From the NCBI GenBank assembly GCA_004352715.1, contig SCFE01000044.1:1317957-1350351 (forward strand): a stretch of DNA of 32,395 nucleotides, written 5' to 3'. The translations under genes and the position numbers were made by a program. Each line of letters starts with the position of its first letter. Position 1 is the stretch's first letter. Source of the stretch: Hofstenia miamia (Eukaryota; Xenacoelomorpha; Acoela). The notes below the pieces were generated by a model, which worked only from the letters and a program-made list of their open reading frames with translations, ran no database searches and was not told the origin of the DNA. This document shows positions 21,177-31,153 of this stretch, piece after piece.

Positions 21177-21711
21177 TACAAGATGCAAGATGCTAACATA
21201 TTATTCAACAGTGTTCAAGGCAGGCCTAGACAATGCTTTTCAAAAGTGCATTTTGGGCAGCAGTTAATACTGTCTTTGATATGACATCCGGTTAAGTCGT
21301 TTCCTCCGAAAATATTGTAAAAGACATTGAGGTTAACATTTATAAGAAATAATTTCAATATCTTGCATTCCGTAACTATGGACAATATTTATATGTCAAT
21401 ATACTCTCAACCACTCAAAACATAGTTTTTGTTTGTTGGTTTTGATGTTAGTTCTTCTTATGCATTTAAACTTTTTCAAACAAAACATCCCTTCCATTAA
21501 AAATATTGTTTCTTTTAATCAACTGAGTTACTTGCTTAATTTTAACAAAGATGGTTGTAATTTTTATAAATCCTTGTATTGTTGGGAAAATCCCCCTTCA
21601 TGATATACGCCAATGTTTATTATCATTAGCAAGGGTTAGGTTTTAAATTCATTATTCTTTTACTCATATACTTTACAATATCAATTAAAACATTGTGCCT
21701 AAATCCAGCCT
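21176..21711. other. Intron 2 filler
   Basis: AT-rich DNA; no feature recognised. Confidence 0.6.
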
Positions 21712-22528
21712 CCCAGATAACAATTTAAGGTCTAAACAACGTTGTTTTGGGTTGTTATATGGTTGTTTTATGTATTAAAAACAACGTTGATTAACGTCGA
21801 AATGGTACCATTTCATTGGTCGAAACAACGTTGCTTCAACAACTTCACACTTGGTTGCTTTTTGGTTGTTTTTTATGCATGAAACAGCAATATTTAGAGG
21901 TCGTAACAACGTTGTTTTATGTTGTCACATGCTTGTTTTAGCATTACTTTTGTATGCAAAATAAAGTTTATATTGCTATGCAGTTCAAACATTGCTGTTT
22001 ATACAAACACAAGCCCAACAAAGGGCAGACCACTATCTTTGATATACTGTCAAGCATATTCAATACAAATATTTGTTAAAGATTTCAATTAATGTCTTGT
22101 ATATAAATGATAACAATGAGCATAAAAATCTGCCAAATTTAACAAAAATTTAGTAATCTAAAATTAAGCACAATTTTGAAATAGTACTTTCTTAAGTCGT
22201 GAAAAATCTCCTCAGCTCAATTGTAACTTATGATATTTAACAGTCAATATCAAGGTGTCCAAATATTCATGAATAAATTATTTTGAAAATTCACTTATCT
22301 GGTATATTATAATTTTTCACAAATTAAAAATTTCAAAAAAGGTTTTGCAAATCCTTTTTTATATAAAAGGATCTAGTAATAAAATAACAAAGTGAGTTAA
22401 ATTTGCAAGCATCTGCTTGCTGATTATTTTTTACTGAAGTTGTTATTATGATGTTAGTGGTTGCTGCAACAACCAAAAGTATGAAACAACTATAAACAAC
22501 GTAAAAACAACCAAAATTGTTATCTGGG
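21712..22528. mobile_element. Unclassified 817-bp TIR element with AACGTTG repeats
   Basis: Perfect 15-bp inverted ends CCCAGATAACAATTT at both termini. Subterminal regions are filled with GTTGTTT and CAACGTTG motifs on both sides (21735-21925 and 22440-22520). No coding frame. The target duplication is unclear: a CT dinucleotide flanks both sides but could be chance. The end pattern (CCCA, then ATAA, then AACGTTG motifs) resembles the element at 2520-5941. Confidence 0.72.
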
Positions 22529-22964
22529 CTGGCCCAAGCTTAGGGCCAGCACAATTGCAACTCTGCTATTTACAGGCACATCCTTCTGTTAAAATTGAGC
22601 AGTCAATGGCTATTATAATTACTTGTATGAATAGTTGAAATGAAATATCATTTTAGACTCATACCTTCTATTCAAAATATTTAGATAAACTTTAACATCC
22701 AATTAGATACAATTGTAATGAAGTAAGCAAACATATTACAGTATCTGATACAATAACTCCATTTACCATGAATCCTAGAACAAGATCGAAGAAAAAACAA
22801 AGTAACAAATTAAAAAATTTATCTATTTTATCTGTGTAGTGATACGTTAATATAAAAATTGTATGTTAAAATGGTTTTAAATGCTTGATCGTAGATCGAT
22901 GGTTCAATACATACTCCTAAGAAAACGGTGAATAAGTTCAATCGAAAATAAAATTTATTCTTAC
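22529..22964. other. Intron 2, start-proximal part
   Basis: AT-rich DNA with no recognisable feature apart from the exon 2 donor at its right edge. Confidence 0.6.
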
Positions 22965-23117
22965 TTTGGTTTTGGGTACCCACTAGCTGAGCAATGAAGA
23001 TTGAAATTTGCAGCAGCCGCAGCGAATTGCTCATAGTAATAGAATGGTTTGATATACGGTGGACGACCAACATCATCAACGCCTAAGTAATTCAAAACTT
23101 CCTTAGTTTCTATAATT
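22965..23117 (-). CDS. Exon 2 of neuroglian/L1-like gene: first half of Ig1
   Basis: The exon starts after acceptor CTGATTAG (23118-23119). This is the only nearby AG whose phase matches exon 1 (two bases carried over, giving an arginine codon). It ends before GTAAGA at 22964 in phase 2. It encodes a short mature N-terminus (IIETKEVLNYLGVDD), the Ig1 A strand (GRPPYIKPF) and the B strand with the first cysteine (FNLHCSASGYPKP). A run of five alanines (FAAAAAN) precedes the B strand, an unusual but open insertion. Length 153 nt. Confidence 0.87.
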
Positions 23118-24118
23118 CTAATCAGAAAATTTTTAACAAAATAGGTAGAAGATACGAAAACCCTCCACTTAAAATATTGCAGCTGATATTGTAAAGTAAC
23201 AGTGTGCAACTACTATATATTTCGCATACATTACAAGAAATTTAAACAGTGCCATGTGACGTCAGCAAATAACTAGTGAAAGTGCGGCGTAGATTATGCA
23301 CTATGCTTAACTGTAAGTGAAAGAGGTTTTTTACAAATTTATATATCTTAAAATTAATAGATTATCTAGCTCATCATCAATTGTTTAAACGCTATTGGTT
23401 TACTATGCAATGCAAAAAAAAATTTGTTTGTAGCCATAGTTGTTCACGCATCAAAATTTTGCAAAAAATTTTATCCCATATGTCAATTTATAAAGGGAAA
23501 AATGAAGTAGATGCAATTGAATATAATTTCATGAAAATGTCAACACGCGAATGTTCAAATACATCATCAATTCTAATTGGTTAATGCTAATACTATAAAA
23601 TAATGCAAAGATCATATCTATATCATTTGAATTTCTCACGTCAATTTTGCATTTAATGAATTTAAGAGGTAAGTTAAGTCGGGCGAACAAGGGAAATACC
23701 TTAAATTATATAATATTGAAGAGGATCAAGACAAATTTTTTCTGGCAATGTGTGTAATAGACGCATTTAAGAAAGAAAACAATATTCATTTCAAGTATGT
23801 TATATTATCATGTAATTAATTGCGTCATTTTGTTTTGCTGTTAGAAGGCTACAACAATTTGTTCTAGAATTTCTTGTAATGTAATTATATAGATTAGAAA
23901 TTTGTGCAGCACATTATTTTAATGGGGCGGAGAGTTTTTAACCTTTTTCGGGTAATGCGCAATGAGAAAATTAATAAAAACGCAGTGGGTTTATACATTT
24001 AGGTTCCTCCATTTACACCATAGCACATTGCATTGAATAAAAATTGAAGGAATTAAGATTGTCAATAATATGAAATTCATTCAGTTACAAATTATACTTT
24101 TTAAATTTTCAAGCTTAC
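23118..24118. other. Intron 1 of the Ig gene
   Basis: A 1.0-kb AT-rich intron with GTAAGC donor and CTGATTAG acceptor. No transposon ends or coding pieces recognised. Confidence 0.75.
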
Positions 24119-24183
24119 CTACCTTTTAATTCCCCTCCAAATGTCAAACATAACACAATTGTAGTTGTTGTTAAAAACTTCAT
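24119..24183 (-). CDS. Exon 1 of neuroglian/L1-like gene: start codon and signal peptide
   Basis: ATG at 24183 begins MKFLTTTTIVLCLTFGG, a short basic start followed by a hydrophobic stretch and small residues, as expected of a secretory signal peptide. The exon continues ELKG and ends with two bases (AG) before donor GTAAGC at 24118. An in-frame TAG four codons upstream supports this ATG as the start. Joining to exon 2 keeps the frame. The hydrophobic core is short and threonine-rich, so cleavage prediction should be checked. The protein would be exported or membrane-anchored, with Ig1 starting about 35 residues in. Confidence 0.82.
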
Positions 24184-25380
24184 ACCAATTGACTAAATAG
24201 CAATGACTGACTTAAAGAAGATCTTATTGCAAGATATACATATATATTTGTGTATGTGTATAAATATTTATATGAATTTATATATAAATGGATACAATTT
24301 ATCTATGGCTATTTATTATTCACATAATTTCTGCATCCATGTATTTAACCACAGTAATTTAGGCTCTCTACGAGAGATAATTGCCTGGCAAAGCCAGTCT
24401 GTCATTAGGTCAGGAGGATCCATTGAATATTTTTTGCTACGTTTCCGTATTATTTCATCTCTTTTTTCAAAGCAGAAAATTCTGCAATTGATTGAAAGGA
24501 TTTCCTGTCTGAACGATGGCAGTTCAGAACAATTGATTGGTAAATATGCACAATTCTCTTCAACAACTGTAGAATTCCACAAGGTGCTACTAGTGGTCCA
24601 CAATTTTAATGTGATTTACAAAGATCAATCCCTAACTTGGCTATGAATAAACAAGCAAATGATGCCAATCTTTATCATGTCATGTTATCTCTATCTGCCT
24701 CGTCAACTCAAATCATGTGAGTATTTGCCTAAAGAGCTTTCTTTATATTTTTATAAAGAGTAATCTGAGGCATTGCTCTACTGTTTGAATCCTAAAAAAG
24801 AAAATATAGCCTGTTAGAGCTAATTTGATAAAGAAATATGCACTAGTTCATAATGTAGTCAAAATAAAACAATAGTCTTTCTTTTAGTTTGCATTGCACT
24901 TAGTCCTTTAGTCATTGTGCTTTTGCTTCTACAGCTTGCTCCAGAATTTTCAGTCCTTTCCAACATTTATATCGTACTATGTGCAGTCTATCAATATCTC
25001 TATTTAAGTTAAAATTTTTTTAAGTTCATTAGATGTAATAAAATTATAATATTGCCTGGTTCCAAAAATACAATTGAGTTTAGTTTCAATGCTTATACAT
25101 ACACCTGACCTGCTGAGTATGTTGAAATTACTTGTTTATTCATTGTTCATTCTTAGGACATCGTTATATACTTCCTTTTTAAAAGCTTGAGTAATTTGTA
25201 TATGTTTAATATAAATATAGCTCTATTGAATTTACGAAATAATTAAACAAACAGTACTCCTTTATTCATTTTCTGAATAAATGCTAGTATTTCAGTAATG
25301 TATGAGCTAAGGCAAATTTATTGCTAACTACTGAAATAAAGAATTATACAAACAATAAAAATAGTAATAATAATAAAAAA
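24184..25380 (-). other. 5' flank of the Ig gene; possible leader exon or promoter
   Basis: Bases 24316-24610 are less AT-rich than the flanks and open on both strands for roughly 95-145 codons, without any recognisable motif. On the minus strand this lies about 130 bp upstream of the start codon, so a 5' untranslated exon or promoter-proximal region is plausible. No clear TATA box or initiator was singled out. The rest is AT-rich and featureless. Confidence 0.3.
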
Positions 25381-25381
25381 T

Positions 25382-25790
25382 TAAAGACGCTCTGAAGATG
25401 AAAAACTGAAAGGCACAGTTGAGGTTAAAGGGTGTGGGCTGACGAATTTCACAAGCGATCATGAGAGACTAACAACAGCATTGGAGGATTGTATGGTGTT
25501 TTTGTGCTCAGATTGGATCGTAGTGGGAAAGACATTTTTGATGCAGAAGGACGCAAAGAAAGCGAATGAACTTCAGGCCAATAAACTATCTGCCATCCAC
25601 TAGCAGTCTGACATGATAATTAAAACAAGACAGGTTTATACCATTGAAGCAGGAAGGATGCAGAACGTAGACTACATGTAGAGAATGTAAGGATATTGAG
25701 ATTGAAATACTGTTGATTGAGAAGGAATTGAGCGTGGAGACGGCTACACTTCGAGTGACATTTACTCAAATTAAGCCGCAGATTTCGTAT
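25382..25790 (+). pseudogene. Decayed coding remnant, family unrecognised
   Basis: From 25384 the plus strand is open for about 73 codons (RRSEDEKLKGTVEVKGC through KLSAIH) and is stopped by TAG at 25603. The same frame continues TRQVYTIEAGRMQ to a second stop near 25679, and a shifted frame then reads CKDIEIEILLIEKELSVETA and onward to about 25790. Composition is clearly less AT-rich than the surroundings and amino-acid use looks protein-like. It could be a mobile-element gene or a processed pseudogene; I do not recognise the family. Confidence 0.45.
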
Positions 25791-26439
25791 TGATTTCATG
25801 CTCTTTCGTCCTTTATTTCAAGCAAATGATGGTGCATGATTTTTAACAATTCATAAACTAAAAACCAGGTCTGTTGTCTTAATCTTCATATATGTATGTT
25901 GATGTTGATAATTCTTTTGATTTCCACATTTGAAGCCCTGAAAAACAGAATATTTTTCAAACCGTATTACTAAAGACATACTTAATTCATTAAAATGTTT
26001 GAGAAAACCACCATTGCTTTAGTCGAATATGTGAAGTAATACTATTTGTATGTTTGTATATATGTACGTTTAGAAATAAACCTATCAAAATATGAATTCG
26101 AATAAAGGAAATTTTAGAAATTATTTTTTATTTTGCATTGATATATTAATATTTGCTAATTAAACAGAAAAACCTAATGTCTTTAATTGACCTCTGATTG
26201 GTACATCTAAGCAAAAACTTATTTTGATATAGTAACGCATGATCTAAATTGAAAAACTAGGCTAATATGTTCTCGCTTTTGGGAAAATTGTCAAATTAGT
26301 TTACGGGATTATTCGTTAGAAATCGACAAATACCAAGTGCAAGCAGTGAAATTGATTCAAACACACGCAAATGGATGCGAATTTACAAGCAATCAAAGAT
26401 GCCAAATTTTGAGGATCTTTTAGTAAGAATGTGATTTAG
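25791..26439. other. AT-rich intergenic or intronic DNA
   Basis: No upstream exon of the channel gene was recognised here, although the stretch ends at its acceptor. Confidence 0.5.
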
Positions 26440-26617
26440 TAAAAATCACTTCCAACGATTTGCCATGAGTTATTCAGATTTCATCATTCAGTGTACTTTC
26501 AAGCATCATCTTTGCAATTACCATGCGAAATACTTCAAGGAATTATATCTTGAGGATTTTGGAAAATGCTTTCAATTTCAGGAAAACCTTAAAAGTTGGA
26601 ACAAGTACATCACAAAC
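26440..26617 (+). CDS. Single exon resembling a DEG/ENaC sodium channel
   Basis: Bounded by acceptor TTTAG at 26439 (phase 2 entry) and donor GTGAGT at 26618 (phase 0 exit), the 178-nt exon encodes 59 codons. It reads RFAMSYSDFIIQCTFKHHLC, then a 12-residue spacer with a conserved phenylalanine, then LEDFGKCFQFQ. The order D-F-I-x-x-C-x-F, C, F, then Y/F-G-x-C-[YF]-x-F is the extracellular region after the first membrane helix of degenerin/epithelial sodium channels, where FGKCFQFQ stands for the usual YGNCYTFN. Such channels are trimeric, amiloride-sensitive cation channels. No other exon of the gene was found in the window, so it may span far beyond, enclose the Ig gene, or be a stranded fragment. 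Confidence 0.55.
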
Positions 26618-27105
26618 GTGAGTATATTTTTACAATTAATTATAAAAGATAGGAAAAAATTTACACTAGTATACTCATAGCATTATTTAAAGTTCTAAGC
26701 GAATGGAAAATCAAAGCAATTCAATATATAGTGAAATATATAAAATGAAATTATCTAATTAGTAAATGCTGATTTTTATGTAATTTGTTAGTATGTATGT
26801 GTTTTGTTTGAATTTATGTTTTGTTTTATAAAGTATTATAGTAGCTTTATTTGCAATTTATGTCATTGCCTTCAAATTTGGAGTTTACAATTTTGTAAAA
26901 AGGGTATACATATATACTTAGTACAAAGTCATTCAAAATTTGTAGGTAGCTAAGATGAATTAATAAACACTATAAAAAAACAAAATTTGTGGGGGTCCTA
27001 TGAAAATGTTTTATATGTTTAAAGAATTGTTTATTTTGAAAAACACTATAGACATGATTCAATCATTTAATGTACATGTTCATAGTCTAATGTAGAATTG
27101 TAAGC
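26618..27105. other. AT-rich DNA downstream of the channel-like exon
   Basis: No feature seen; it would be intron if the channel gene is intact. Confidence 0.5.
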
Positions 27106-27130
27106 GGGTCGGGTCGGGTCGGGTCGGGTC
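27106..27130. repeat. (GGGTC)5 repeat within a G-rich patch
   Basis: Five perfect GGGTC units followed by AGGCCAGGACC. A related G-rich patch (GGGTCGGATCGG, GGTCAGGTTGGGCC) occurs near 28218-28252 in the same orientation, each followed by an AATTTTTCAA-like stretch, suggesting ends of a dispersed element. Confidence 0.85.
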
Positions 27131-28642
27131 AGGCCAGGACCGTGCCTGGGTATGAAATTTCTGCACAACGGGCCTAGAATTTTTCAAAATCGTATTAATA
27201 AATGTACAGTTTTTCTCTTCCATTGCAATGTTATATCAACGAATATATTCAATTGACTAATTATGCATCAAAAGGAAATCCACGACGCTGAGAATTGCAA
27301 TTATCTCAGAAATTGATCTAATAATATCAAGTGGCAATCAATTTCCTTTCTTAGAAAAAAATCCTGTAATAATTTTGGATATGACGGACTAGGGCATGCC
27401 CAGGCTTGAAATTTACCAATTGCAACGGGTTGGGTAGTAACTTAAGAGACACAGTCCTTTATTATACAATTAAATATTTGACTTCCATAAAGTTGTCTAA
27501 TACAAGATGTCTGCAAAATTATTTCTTACTAAGAAATTTATAATAGGAATCTATTTTAGTAAATATTGAAACAATTTCATAATTTAAAAGTATATGCAAC
27601 TGCTTGGAATATTTACATACAATTTAGGAAAGTGAGTTCAGTTTGCCAAAAAAAACTTTAATATAATGTCCATTAGGGGATGAAACGTCACGTGGCTATC
27701 GTTTTACATTCCAAGAACTAAAAGTTAAGAAAATTAAAACACTTGTTATATGTCTAGGTATTATCGAAATTGTTTGAAGGAGCTGAAATAAATGAAATAT
27801 GTACTTTATAAATAATTATCTTTATATAAGTATTAACTTTAAAATTTTTTATTGCGAAAAAGGACTTAAGTTAAGATACTGAAATTTGAGAATGAAATTT
27901 GGTGATTAGCTTATATTGAAAACTTTGTACACTAGTAGGCTACCAATGCAGTTATCGTTGTTCTATTTAAAACATTTTTCCAGATCAATATGCATTTCTT
28001 CATATTTCTTGAAATATTAGAAGGATATTCAATAGCACTTTTGACTTTGTCTTTGCTGCCAATAGAGAGATTAAAATGTGTCATTTACCAAGGGCCATGA
28101 AGTATAAGAGCACTAATACATAGCAGTTAACCCCACGAAGCCTCTGTAATGTATTTTATCTAGCAAATTATGAATGTTATTGTATGTACGTACGTGTTAA
28201 TCATAGTTGTAAAATGGGTCGGATCGGTTTTGGGTTTGGTCAGGTTGGGCCGTCCTGAGAAATTTTCAATGCACAAATAAATAATGCTCAAAAATTAGTT
28301 TTTCCTAAATATTGAAATGTAGTTCATATTTGCATGAAATGCATATACATATAAATGATATTTCGGTTATGTAAACATTATATATAATATAATGTTTAAA
28401 ATCAAACCATTTTTACACAATTAACTGATTATTTGAAATTTCAATTCAGTACTTCATGGTTATTATGACTACTATAATTCCAGCTTCAATAGAAAATATA
28501 ACAAATGCTAAATCGTAGAAAACGTTTTTTAAAGTTAGTAACCGTATTGCGCCGTCCAAGAATCAAGCGCGTAGTCAGAATATGATTTTTTCGACTGTGT
28601 TGATACTGAAAATTCAATGAACCGTCAGATTACATCTTATCA
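27131..28642. other. AT-rich DNA with G-rich repeat remnants
   Basis: Short G-rich patches at about 27385-27445 and 28215-28255 stand out from AT-rich DNA. No gene or clear element ends were resolved. Confidence 0.45.
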
Positions 28643-28937
28643 ATTTAATCCTTAATATTAATGCGACATGAAAAAATTTTCATTCACGAAGAAATGGACG
28701 GTGCGAGACAATATCGCCTTATCCCACTCATGAAAAGAAATAGAACTTATGGTCCAAAAAAACTGCTATTGTCTTTCAACAAGGCACATCCAGACCCTAT
28801 AAGCCAATCAACTATCAAGAGAAAAATCAAGGCGCTGCTTCCAATGTATTTTTTTATTTCTTATGCAAATTCGCTTTTTTCTTCTGCTGCTAGTGATTTC
28901 CGTTGTGTTCACGTCGCATTAATATGAACCTTGACCG
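28643..28937 (+). mobile_element. Short Tc1 derivative of the 15424 family
   Basis: The right end reads CGCATTAATATGAACCTTGA then CCG-TA, matching the end of the Tc1 element at 15424. The left end is eroded but keeps TATTAATGCGACATG. The interior still encodes a piece of the helix-turn-helix region (DGARQYRLIPLMKRN, then ISQSTIKRKIKAL) without the catalytic domain. About 295 bp: a deletion derivative. It retains a region (ISQSTIKRKIK) that is deleted from the longer copy. Confidence 0.75.
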
Positions 28938-30412
28938 TAGGTTTAATCTAATGATTGCATCCTTAAACATTTTTCTTCAAGCCTGTTAAAGATTTTGAAG
29001 GTCTTTGGATATGGTTGCATCTATTGTTAAATATATTTTCCTGCTATGGTGAACATTTGTAACCATTTTCCACAGAAACATTCGATATATTTAAGGACTC
29101 CAATTCTTTTCGCACCTAATGTTCAGACGATTTTGTGTTCTAAAGCTCATGAAAACCGCAATTGATATGAGCAATTATAATTTGAGATAGGCCACACAAA
29201 TTCCGGCATTGAACAACGAATGGTATCACAAAAATTCTATATCCTATGTTCACAGATTTTAAATATCTTCATAAGCATCGGCTTTTAAAATGTTTTTTAG
29301 GAAAGTATAGAAGTTTGTAAAAAGTTTTGAAAAATGTGTTAATAGATATTGTGTTTTTAAACATTGATATTATTTACAAGGTTACAATTTCAAGAGATTC
29401 AATAGGCACGCAAAATGCCTCATGTGTCAAAACAAAGAAACAAGAACTACCTATACTTGCTAAAATTGCTGAAATGCATTTCTGTACATTCTAAAACGCT
29501 TGCAAATTTTCCCTTTAATAAAATAAAAATATCTTCCATTTTTGCATTGTTATATGCTATGTTTATTCTATATACATGGTACTGGTCAATTGATCGGTTT
29601 GAACAATGATGATAGAAAATCTTAATTCTGATCTCAATCATCTCCATTCTACTATATACTTCGCACAATGATTAGAATAGAAAAATATTAAAAGTCAATA
29701 AATTGCAGCCCCAACAATCATAAATTGAATCATTTAGTGCACAAATAAAAATGGTAATCGGTCAATTGACGGGTACGGTTTGGAGACTTGCGGGACTAGA
29801 AGGTTGGATCCTGGTTCCAAACCATTGCTCCAGATCTTGGTTTATTTTCGCAAGAAATTCGTATAAATAAATTGATTTAATTTTGCCATATTTCAAATAA
29901 ATGAACAAAATTTAATAACAACAGGGCATAACGTATAATGAAGTGAATAAAAATTATCACTTGTTTCACGTAAAAAAGTTAATTGACACGTGTTAAATTA
30001 GGGTTGCTTCGCCTATCCATAATAGTTACTGCAGCAGTGCAAAGTGTTAGCTCAGGCATATCCTCTGAGGCTTGAATTGAAAAGTATGATTGAGATACTA
30101 TTTGTAAGTTTTTATAAGTTGCTTTATTCCAGAATGATATCAAATTGAAATCTTCATCAAAATTCAAATTCAAATTTTGATGATCTTTTGCCTAAAAAAT
30201 GTTCTCATTTTCTTCACATGGGGTAATATTTTGATTATCGGATTAAAAATGACGATATCTTCTAATTCCCCCAGTAGGTCGATATGATGTAGCCGAATCT
30301 TCGGACTGCTTATATATATATATAAGAAATCTTTCTGGTCTTTGAAGAATTATCATTTAGCTGACAAAATAACGGATCAGGCAGAGTTGCTATGCAATAT
30401 ATGAGAAAATTT
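28938..30412. other. AT-rich DNA, no gene recognised
   Basis: Open frames at 29415-29668 on both strands and at 29979-30173 (minus) have no recognisable domain. A less AT-rich patch lies at 29755-29830. Confidence 0.5.
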
Positions 30413-30682
30413 TTACGCGTTTAGGCCCAGTTCTGTAACAATTTGCCGTACATAGGTTTTCCAAAGTGATGGAGATACATGAAGCACCATGGCGAACTCC
30501 ATCAGACGCGTGGGGTAGATGTGGAGCTGCAAACTTGGACCATGGGTCTCATGGAGATTTGTGGCTCTAGTCCTGTAACTCCAATCCCAATTATAAGTGT
30601 GTTTTAAATGCCTTCGAAAATCTGAAGGAAGGCGACATATCAATTTTATGTTAGTGGCCATGACCAAAGATATCCACTTCAA
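30413..30682 (-). other. Open frame of 89 codons, unrecognised
   Basis: This minus-strand frame is noticeably less AT-rich than its surroundings and reads through HLKHTYNWDWSYRTRATNL and VLHVSPSLWKTYVRQIVTEL. The other minus-strand frame is also nearly open, so coding status is doubtful. It could be an exon or part of a repeat. Confidence 0.25.
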
Positions 30683-30957
30683 CTGTGAGAACGCACTTGC
30701 TATGACTAACGCTCTTTCATTTCAGCAATACTTCTTCTAAACCAAGCCACATTAGTGAGAGATAATCAACTTGTCAAAAATTGTTTGTCAAAATTCTGAT
30801 TTCTTAAAAGAAGAAAAAGTAAGATGGCTGAAGATGTTTTTGAGTATCATGTTGATATTGAAAGTGCTTTCAACATGGCAATTCATTGGAAGATAGCCAT
30901 CATGAACAACATTGTTGTTGCAATTCGAGATTCAAGTTACCTATTAAAATTGAAATG
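30683..30957. other. Short gap between unrecognised frame and TA array
   Basis: A 45-codon plus-strand frame starts at 30824 (MAEDVFEYHVDIESAFNMAI) and runs into the TA array and gap; no domain recognised. Confidence 0.3.
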
Positions 30958-31116
30958 TACTATATATATATATATNNNNNNNNNNNNNNNNNNNNNNNNN
31001 NNNNNNNNNNNNNNNNNNNNNNNNNNNNNNNNNNNNNNNNNNNNNNNNNNNNNNNNNNNNNNNNNNNNNNNNNNNNNNNNNNNNNNNNNNNNNNNNNNNN
31101 NNNNNNNNNNNNNNNN

Positions 31117-31150
<34 letters not shown>
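30958..31150. repeat. (TA)n array with a 141-bp gap
   Basis: TA repeats flank Ns at 30976-31116 and end directly at the mariner left terminus. Confidence 0.9.

Positions 31151-31153
<3 letters not shown>

Noticed and set aside
24203-24646. 147-codon plus-strand frame as a gene
   Set aside because: No recognisable domain; its first third is low-complexity AT-rich text, and it overlaps the region just upstream of the Ig gene start.
27106-27130. Interstitial telomere repeat
   Set aside because: The unit is GGGTC, not the arthropod TTAGG or another known telomere unit, and there are only five copies.
30001-30173. Minus-strand frame as a further exon of the Ig gene
   Set aside because: It lies upstream of the signal-peptide exon and has no Ig or fibronectin pattern.
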